A stretch of 64,000 bases of DNA from VAZQ01 sp963758945 (lineage in GTDB: Bacteria > Pseudomonadota > Alphaproteobacteria > Rhizobiales > Xanthobacteraceae), in contig CAVWXY010000023.1 of NCBI GenBank assembly GCA_963758945.1, positions 62,001 to 126,000 of the forward strand, in the 5' to 3' direction. The notes under the pieces were generated by a model. The model was not told the DNA's origin and ran no database searches. It saw only the letters and a program-made list of their open reading frames with translations. Shown in pieces: positions 16,992-23,105 of the stretch. Numbering within the stretch: the stretch's first letter is position 1; every line of letters begins with the position of its first letter. Made by a program: the position numbers and the translations under genes.

Positions 16992-18131
16992 ATGTCGAAA
17001 CTCAGCAGGCAAATCGGTATGTGCTCGACGCTGGCGTGCGCAGTTCTGTTGGCGCCGAACGCAGGGCACGCGACCGTCGAGTTCGGCAAGCAGGGCCAGC
17101 CCGTCACGCTCGTCGTGGGCTATCAGCCCTACTACACCGAGTCCTGGTCCGGCGTCGTCGTCAACGGCAAGCAGCTTTGGAAGAAGCACCTGCCGGCGGG
17201 CTCGACCGCGGAGTTTCAGGTCGGATTGCAGGGCGCCATTATCGTCAACGCGATGACCGGCGAGAAGCAGCACATCGGCTATGTCGGCGACATGCCGGCG
17301 ATCGTCTCCACCTTCCGAAACCTGCCGGATCGCGGCGGCACCGATATCCGCATCGTGGCGACGCTCGGTACCTCGAAGCAGCAGTGCAACATCTTCCTCG
17401 TTCGCAACGATGCGCCGCAATTCAAGAACGGCAGGGAGGCGGTGAAATGGATGGACGGCAAGAATACCTCCTCGCCGCACGGCTCGTGCACGGATCGCTT
17501 TGCGCGGCTGGCGTTTAAGGAGGCGGGCATCCAGCCGAAGACCTACCTCAACCAGAACATCGAGGTCATCACCACGAATTTCCGCGCCGGCAAGCTCGAC
17601 GCAGCGGTGATCTGGGAGCCCACCGCCACCAAGATCGCGCAGGGCGGATTAGCGCGCCGCGCCGCGAGCGGCGAGGACTTCGACGCGCTCGATGGCGGCT
17701 TCCTGATCATGCTCAACGACCTGATCACGCAGCGTCCGGACGTGGTCCGGGGCTGGCTCGAAGCCGAGCTCGACGCCCAGCTGTTCCTGGCCGATCTCAA
17801 CAATGCGGCCGAGGTCTCCAAGCTGGCGGAGCAGCAGACCGAGCAGATGGACCGCAAGGTGCTGTGGGCCTCGCTCTACGGCGAGAATCCGAAGAATGCC
17901 GGCGGCGGCGAGGTGACTGTGGAGCTCGATTTCATTGTCAATGACCGGGTGCAGAAGCTGATCGCCGAAGCGACCGAGTTCCTCAACGGCCTGCCGAACA
18001 AGCCCGCGGCATCGCCTAAGGTGCGCGACGGTGCCGTCGACGACAAGGTCGCGCGCGAAGTGCTCGCGAAGCGCGGCCTCAAGAGCCCGGTCAGCGTCAT
18101 CAAGGCCCAGCCGCTCTCGGCATTCAAGTAG
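16992..18131 (+). CDS. msmE: ABC transporter periplasmic binding protein, SsuA/NrtA type, for sulfonate
   Basis: This 379-residue protein has a Sec signal peptide (CSTLACAVLLAPNAGHA, cleavage near residue 27) and a SsuA/TauA/NrtA-like binding domain: LVVGYQPYYTESW at the start of lobe 1, HIGYVGDMPAI, and WMDGKNTSSPHGSCTD near the hinge. A strong GGGAGGAAGAG ribosome site fixes the start. It is the first of five rightward genes for one importer and its upstream region shares a duplicated segment with the msmA promoter region, which supports methanesulfonate as ligand and the msmE label. Taurine, nitrate-like oxyanions or other sulfonates remain possible from the fold alone. Confidence 0.78.
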   Translation: MSKLSRQIGMCSTLACAVLLAPNAGHATVEFGKQGQPVTLVVGYQPYYTESWSGVVVNGKQLWKKHLPAGSTAEFQVGLQGAIIVNAMTGEKQHIGYVGDMPAIVSTFRNLPDRGGTDIRIVATLGTSKQQCNIFLVRNDAPQFKNGREAVKWMDGKNTSSPHGSCTDRFARLAFKEAGIQPKTYLNQNIEVITTNFRAGKLDAAVIWEPTATKIAQGGLARRAASGEDFDALDGGFLIMLNDLITQRPDVVRGWLEAELDAQLFLADLNNAAEVSKLAEQQTEQMDRKVLWASLYGENPKNAGGGEVTVELDFIVNDRVQKLIAEATEFLNGLPNKPAASPKVRDGAVDDKVAREVLAKRGLKSPVSVIKAQPLSAFK

Positions 18132-18193
18132 CGGCGAGGCGCGCCGTCTCGCCGGCGGGCATGCGAGCGGCGCGCCGGGACAGGCCCCAACCG

Positions 18194-19084
18194 ATGCATC
18201 AAGTTGTTTTTCCAGGCGAGTTTCAGGCCGCCCCCAAGCCGATGCCGAATCGGCTCGCACGCGCCTGGTATCTGCTGAAGAAGGCCGCTCGGGCGCCAAC
18301 GCCGTACCTGACGGTATTCGGCATCTTGCTCTGGCTCTTCGTCTACTGGCTGCTGTGCGAGGGCCTGCAGCTGCCCCGCTTCGTGAAGCTTCCGGGGCCG
18401 GTCACTCTCTTGAGCGAGTGGCTGTCGCCCAACCCGCAACAGGGCATCTCGATCTTCACCCCGGAATACTACGAGCACATCTACGTCAGCGTTCGTCGCA
18501 TCTTCATTGCGTTCTGCATCGCAACGTCGATCGGCGTTCCGCTCGGATTGCTCATGGGCTGGTCGCGCACGTTCCGCGACTACACGTTTCCGATCCTGGA
18601 GACGCTGCGGCCGATCCCGATCCTGGCCTGGGTGCCGCTCGCGATCCTCATGTTCAGCGGCTACGAGACCCCGGTCATCTTTCTCGCCACGCTTGCCTCC
18701 CTGTTCGTTACGACGCTCAACACCATGCTCGGAGTGCAATCGATCGACGAGGCCTACTTCCGAGCGGCCGGCTGCCTCGGCTCGAGCCGGTGGGACGTCT
18801 TCCGCCACGTGGTGGTGCCGGGTGCGCTGCCCTTCATCTTCACCGGCCTGCAAATCAGCGTCGGCGTCGCCTGGTTCTCGCTCGTCGCCGCGGAAATGGT
18901 GTCCGGCGACTTCGGCCTCGGCTATCTGATCCTCAGCTCATACGTGAACGGCGTCACCGTGCCGATGGTCATCGCCATGCTCACCCTGGGCTTCGTCGGC
19001 TGGTTCACCTCGGCGATAGTCCGGTTCGTCGGCAATCGGCTGATGCAATGGCATGCGCGCGCGCTCGCGCTGCAGGGCCGATGA
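18194..19084 (+). CDS. ABC transporter permease, SsuC/TauC type (first of two)
   Basis: This 296-residue inner-membrane permease has about six spans and the EAA-type coupling loop (YFRAAGCLGSSRWDVFRHVVVPGALP, residues about 192-217) that contacts the ATPase. The ATG at 18194 is preferred; another in-frame ATG at 18161 would add 11 basic residues. It follows the binding-protein gene by 62 bp and its stop overlaps the start of the first ATPase (ATGA). It resembles sulfonate/nitrate/taurine permeases. A second, distinct permease follows at 19973, so the channel is probably a heterodimer. Confidence 0.82.
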   Translation: MHQVVFPGEFQAAPKPMPNRLARAWYLLKKAARAPTPYLTVFGILLWLFVYWLLCEGLQLPRFVKLPGPVTLLSEWLSPNPQQGISIFTPEYYEHIYVSVRRIFIAFCIATSIGVPLGLLMGWSRTFRDYTFPILETLRPIPILAWVPLAILMFSGYETPVIFLATLASLFVTTLNTMLGVQSIDEAYFRAAGCLGSSRWDVFRHVVVPGALPFIFTGLQISVGVAWFSLVAAEMVSGDFGLGYLILSSYVNGVTVPMVIAMLTLGFVGWFTSAIVRFVGNRLMQWHARALALQGR

Positions 19085-19953
19085 AGCGCGCGGGCATGTC
19101 ACTTGACGCCGACGGTTCGAGCAACGCGACGACTCGCGGCGCGCTCAGCATCCGCGATGTCGTCAAAATCTACGATCCCGAGGGCGTCAATATCATGGCA
19201 GTCGACAACTGCTCCATGGAGATCGCACCGGGCGAGTTCTGCATGATCGTCGGTCCGTCGGGATGCGGAAAGACGACGCTCCTGAACGCCATTGCGGGCT
19301 TCCACTCGATAACCTCGGGAGACATCGTTCTCGACGGCAGGCTGCTGTGCGGCGGAGGCAAACCGAAGGCGGCACAAGGCGCCGACCGCATCGTGGTCTT
19401 CCAGAACGGCGCATTGTTTCCGTGGAAGACGCTGGCAGAGAACGTCGCCTATGGCCCGATGGTGCAAGGCGTCCTGTCGAAGCGGGATGCGCTGGAGAAG
19501 GCGCACGAGATGCTGGCGGAGGCGGGGCTGGGCGAATTCGGCGGCAAGTATCCGGGCGAGGTGTCCTCGGGCATGGCCCGCCGCGCCGAGATCGTGCGCG
19601 CGCTCATCAACAAGCCGAAGGTGCTGCTGCTCGACGAGCCCTATCGCGCCATGGACGGACTGACCAAATCGATCATGCACGAGGCGCTGCTCGAAGTGTA
19701 CGATCGAACCAAGGTCACCATCTTCTTCATCACCCACGACCTCGAGGAGGCGATCTTCCTCGGCGACCGCGTGTATGTGCTGACGACACGGCCATGTCGT
19801 CTCAAGAAAGTGGTCAATGTCGACATCCCGCGCCCGCGCAACTACGAGGTCCTCTCCTCCGAGCAATTCAGGTTGCTGGTCGAGGAAACCAAGGATGCCG
19901 TGCACGAGGAAGCCATCAAGGCCTTCCAATCAGGCGAAAGAGAGCTAGCCTGA
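19081..19953 (+). CDS. ABC transporter ATPase, SsuB/TauB type (first of two), degenerate signature motif
   Basis: This 290-residue ATPase has Walker A GPSGCGKTT (near residue 60), Q-loop VVFQNGALFPWK, Walker B VLLLDEP and a normal switch His in FITHDLEEA. The ABC signature, however, reads EVSSGMARR instead of LSGGMQRR, so Ser replaces the first Gly. The start ATG overlaps the permease stop by four bases. It energises import of sulfonate with the two permeases and the second ATPase at 20854. The signature change matters because that motif completes the ATP site of the partner subunit. Confidence 0.85.
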   Translation: MKRAGMSLDADGSSNATTRGALSIRDVVKIYDPEGVNIMAVDNCSMEIAPGEFCMIVGPSGCGKTTLLNAIAGFHSITSGDIVLDGRLLCGGGKPKAAQGADRIVVFQNGALFPWKTLAENVAYGPMVQGVLSKRDALEKAHEMLAEAGLGEFGGKYPGEVSSGMARRAEIVRALINKPKVLLLDEPYRAMDGLTKSIMHEALLEVYDRTKVTIFFITHDLEEAIFLGDRVYVLTTRPCRLKKVVNVDIPRPRNYEVLSSEQFRLLVEETKDAVHEEAIKAFQSGERELA

Positions 19954-19972
19954 GCAAGGCGAGAAACCAATC

Positions 19973-20833
19973 ATGGCCAGTGTCGGCGAGGTCGGTCGTC
20001 CCATTGGCGTCGCGCGGTCGCGGCGTCCGTTCCTGCTCAGGACCCTGGGCCGGCAGGAGTTCTGGCGCGGACTGGTCGCCATCGTCGTGTTCCTGGTCCT
20101 GTGGGAGGTCGGTTCGCGCTCCAAGGAATGGTTCGGATACACGCTCCCCTATGTGGGCCTTCTGCCGCCTCCGTCCGATGTGGCGGTGGCCTGGTCGAAA
20201 GTGCTGGTGAAATGGGGATATTGGGAAAGCTGGTATCAGAGTTTCAAGCGCGTGCTGACCGGCTTCATCGCGGCGCAGATCATCGGCATCCCCTTCGGCC
20301 TGATGCTGGCCGTCAACAAGTACTTTCGCGACATCTTTTTCCCACCCTTCGAAATGCTCCGCCCGATTCCGCCGCTCGCCTGGGTCCCGGCCTCGTTGAT
20401 TTTCTGGCCGACCAACGAAATGTCGATCGCATTCGTCACCTTCCTCGGCGCGTTCTTCACGATCGTAATCAACGTGCTCGGCGGCGCACGCACCATCGAC
20501 GTGCGCTACCTGCGGGCCGCCCAATCCATGGGCGCAAACCATTGGCATCTGTTCTGGAGGATCATCCTGCCCGGAATATTGCCGTCGATTTTCACCGGAG
20601 CCGCCGTCGGCATGGGCATCACCTGGGAGGTCGTGGTGGCCGCGGAGATGATTTCGAGCGGGGGCACGCAGGGCGGCGGCGGCCTCGGCTTCTTCATCTG
20701 GAACTCCTACATGGGCGGCTCGCTGCCCCAGATCGTCGTCGGCATGATCTCGATCGGCATCGCCGGATACCTTTCTAGCGGCGTCATCCGTATGATCGGC
20801 CACCGTGCCATGCCCTGGCGCAACTTGTTCTGA
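19973..20833 (+). CDS. ABC transporter permease, SsuC/TauC type (second of two)
   Basis: This 286-residue permease has about six membrane spans, an EAA loop (YLRAAQSMGANHWHLFWRIILPGILP, residues about 179-204) and closing segments typical of the sulfonate/nitrate branch (PQIVVGMISIGIAGYLSSGVI). It is clearly related to, but not a copy of, the permease at 18194. It starts 19 bp after the first ATPase and is followed 20 bp later by the second. A pair of different permeases with a pair of different ATPases implies a fully heteromeric transporter served by one binding protein. Confidence 0.83.
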   Translation: MASVGEVGRPIGVARSRRPFLLRTLGRQEFWRGLVAIVVFLVLWEVGSRSKEWFGYTLPYVGLLPPPSDVAVAWSKVLVKWGYWESWYQSFKRVLTGFIAAQIIGIPFGLMLAVNKYFRDIFFPPFEMLRPIPPLAWVPASLIFWPTNEMSIAFVTFLGAFFTIVINVLGGARTIDVRYLRAAQSMGANHWHLFWRIILPGILPSIFTGAAVGMGITWEVVVAAEMISSGGTQGGGGLGFFIWNSYMGGSLPQIVVGMISIGIAGYLSSGVIRMIGHRAMPWRNLF

Positions 20834-20853
20834 CCCGCAAATAGGCGCCCTTG

Positions 20854-21732
20854 ATGCACAGACCGGGCCATAATGCCGATCAGCCGGCCTCCGCCGCCGG
20901 CCTCGCGGGGGGGACCGCGTCGCAGGCAAGCGTCGAAATCAGGGAAGTCTGCAAATCCTACGGCGAGGAATGGGAGCGGCAGGATGTCATCAAGAACCTG
21001 ACGCTCGATGTCTTGCCCGGCAAGCTCACTGTTGTCGTCGGCCCTTCCGGCTGCGGCAAGTCGACGCTCGTCAATCTGATCGCAGGCTTCGAGCGGCCGG
21101 ACCGCGGTGAGATTCTGCTCAACGGCCGGCGCGTCACCGGCCCCTCGCGGGACCGGATGGTGGTATTCCAGGAGACGGCGCTGATTCCATGGCAGACGAC
21201 GTATCAGAACGTCGTGTTCGGACCGAAGCTTCGCGGCGACCTCAAGGGCAAGGCGCTTCGGCAACGCGCCCATGAGCTGCTGACCAAGGTCGGGCTTCAG
21301 GACTTCATTCACAAATACCCGCTTCAGCTGTCGGGAGGCATGCAGCGGCGAGCCGAGCTCGCGCGCGCGCTGATCAATCAGCCCCAGATCATGATCATGG
21401 ACGAGCCCTTCCGCGGGCTCGACGCCATGTCGCGCGGCCTGATGCAGGAGTTCTTCCTGCGCCTGTTCGAAGAGAACCGGCGCACCAATCTGTACGTCAC
21501 GTCCGAGATCGACGAGGCGATTTTCCTCGCGGATCGGCTGGTCGTGCTCTCGAACCGGCCGGCGCAGTTGCGCGCGGTCATCGATATCGAGCTGCCGCGT
21601 CCGCGGCACTACCAGGTGCTGAGCTCGCCCGAGGCCTTCGAATACAAGCGCGAGGCGCTGGAAATCCTGCACCAGGAGGCGATGCGCAGCTTCAGAGTTT
21701 CGGCAGCAGGCCGGCTGCCGGGCCGTCCGTGA
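20854..21732 (+). CDS. ABC transporter ATPase, SsuB/TauB type (second of two), lacking the switch histidine
   Basis: This 292-residue ATPase has Walker A GPSGCGKST, Q-loop VVFQETALIPWQ, a canonical signature LSGGMQRR and Walker B IMIMDEP. The switch or H-loop, normally THD, reads VTSEIDEA: Ser and Glu replace His and Asp. Without that His its own ATP site is expected to hydrolyse poorly, while its good signature can complete the site of the first ATPase. The ATG at 20854 directly follows an in-frame TTG; either could serve. It is the last gene of the importer operon and is followed by two hairpin repeats. Confidence 0.85.
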   Translation: MHRPGHNADQPASAAGLAGGTASQASVEIREVCKSYGEEWERQDVIKNLTLDVLPGKLTVVVGPSGCGKSTLVNLIAGFERPDRGEILLNGRRVTGPSRDRMVVFQETALIPWQTTYQNVVFGPKLRGDLKGKALRQRAHELLTKVGLQDFIHKYPLQLSGGMQRRAELARALINQPQIMIMDEPFRGLDAMSRGLMQEFFLRLFEENRRTNLYVTSEIDEAIFLADRLVVLSNRPAQLRAVIDIELPRPRHYQVLSSPEAFEYKREALEILHQEAMRSFRVSAAGRLPGRP

Positions 21733-21745
21733 TCGCCGGTGCCTG

Positions 21746-21815
21746 GTGCGGTGGATTTGAAGCTCCTACCATTGTAGCCGCCGGCTCGCTTAGAGACTTC
21801 AAATCCAAAACCACA
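21746..21815. repeat. Palindromic element with a 10-bp perfect stem
   Basis: The arms ggatttgaag (21753-21762) and cttcaaatcc (21797-21806), flanked by gtgcggt and accacac, form a hairpin 20 bp after the importer operon ends. It is of a different family from copies A-C. It may serve as an mRNA end; no U-tract follows. Confidence 0.55.
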
Positions 21816-21831
21816 CTAATCATCAATTTCC

Positions 21832-21905
21832 AGTGCCCTTTGGTTCCGAAGTTCGCGCCGGGGGGTGCCGCCGCCAGGGTTTGCGAACTTCGCAATCGGG
21901 ACACT
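21832..21905. repeat. Palindromic intergenic repeat, copy C
   Basis: The arms agtgccctttggttccgaag and cgaacttcgcaatcgggaca lie at 21832-21856 and 21880-21905. The element shares the gaagttcgc core and the agtg-cc / gg-acact ends with copies A and B some 10 kb away. Confidence 0.65.
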
Positions 21906-21929
21906 AATTTAGTTCGTTCGCGACCCGGC

Positions 21930-22127
21930 ATGGAACCTCTGACCGATCGCACGATGATCATCGCTCTGGCGGCCGCCGGCGCCTGCCTCGTGACGGCGGG
22001 CAGCTTGTGGCGCAGTCACAGTCGCAATACCGCAAGGTTGGCGCAGGCGGTGGTGTGGGCCGGCTACATCGTCTCGCTGGCGAGCGTGGCGCTCTTCATC
22101 GCAGCGGGATTCTTGTCCGGGCGCTGA
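21930..22127 (+). CDS. Small hypothetical membrane protein
   Basis: This 65-residue protein has two hydrophobic spans (MIIALAAAGACLVTAG and VVWAGYIVSLASVALFIAAG) joined by a short basic loop (RSHSRNTAR). I do not recognise a family. The ATG at 21930 lies 24 bp after a palindromic repeat and has only a weak ribosome site. Small two-span proteins like this are common and easily over-called; the hydrophobic pattern and good codon use favour a real gene. Confidence 0.5.
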   Translation: MEPLTDRTMIIALAAAGACLVTAGSLWRSHSRNTARLAQAVVWAGYIVSLASVALFIAAGFLSGR

Positions 22128-22307
22128 AAGTCATTCGACCTCTCGGCTTGCTCGGCGTTGCCGTCGCGCCGCGGCGGCCCTTGTCACGAGCACCGACTGT
22201 CAATTCCGGCTCGCGAATTCACTTTCCGAGCGATTCCTGAGGGCACGCGAGGGCTGTTTGAACGCCGATCGACAATCAGATAGCTTCACGAAGCTGGAGA
22301 TCGCGCC

Positions 22308-23105
22308 ATGGAGATTTCCCACCGCGTTGCGGACGGTGCGCCTGCTGGCAAAGCGACCCGCTGGGGTATCGCTCGGATGATCGAAGCGCGCCATCTGGCG
22401 AAGAGTTTTCGCGGCCGTCCCGCCGTCATGGACATCTCGTTCGACGTCGGCGCGGGTGAAATCGTCGGATTCCTCGGCACCAACGGCGCCGGCAAGTCCA
22501 CGCTCCTGCGCCTGCTCGCCGGCTGCCTGCGGCCGGATCGCGGCACCGCCGCCATCGACGGCCAGGATATCGCGACCGAGCGCCGGCAAGCGCAGGCCCG
22601 TCTGGGCTATTTGCCGGAGGCCGCAGCGGGCTTTCCCAATTTGACCGTGCTCGAATTTCTGACCTTCGCGGCCGAATCGCGAGGGTATTTTGGCGCCGGA
22701 CGACGCCTCGCACTCGCGCGTGCCGTCGAGGCGCTCGATCTCGGTCCCGCGATGGCGATGACGCTCAAAAGCCTTTCCAAGGGTTGGCGGCAGCGCGCAT
22801 GGCTCGCCCAAGCGATCCTGCATGACCCGCCGGTACTCATCCTGGATGAGCCGACGGACGGGTTGGACCCCAATCAGAAGATGCATCTGCGCCGCTTTCT
22901 GCGGACGGCGGCGCAAGGCAAGGCCATCCTCATGTCCACGCATATCCTCGAGGAGGCCGAACAGCTCTGCGACCGGCTCATCATCATCGCGCAGGGCGCG
23001 GTAGCCGCCGATCAGCGCCGCCAGGCGCTGACGGACGAGCGCGGCCGCCTTGCCGGCGCCTTTGCCCGGCTGACCAACGCGCAAATCGAGCGTCCCACGC
23101 AATGA
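22308..23105 (+). CDS. ABC transporter ATPase, GldA type
   Basis: This 265-residue ATPase has Walker A GTNGAGKST (near residue 59), a signature SLSKGWRQR (SKG form, usual for ABC-2 exporters) and Walker B VLILDEPTDGLDP, then the switch STHILEEAEQLC. The first ATG is at 22308, but the core of the domain starts at MIEARHLAKSF, so the ATG at 22377 is an equally good start. It overlaps the next gene, a fused permease, by four bases. Together they form an exporter of the GldA-FG kind, named from gliding bacteria but widespread elsewhere; gliding itself is not implied. The substrate is unknown. Confidence 0.85.
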   Translation: MEISHRVADGAPAGKATRWGIARMIEARHLAKSFRGRPAVMDISFDVGAGEIVGFLGTNGAGKSTLLRLLAGCLRPDRGTAAIDGQDIATERRQAQARLGYLPEAAAGFPNLTVLEFLTFAAESRGYFGAGRRLALARAVEALDLGPAMAMTLKSLSKGWRQRAWLAQAILHDPPVLILDEPTDGLDPNQKMHLRRFLRTAAQGKAILMSTHILEEAEQLCDRLIIIAQGAVAADQRRQALTDERGRLAGAFARLTNAQIERPTQ

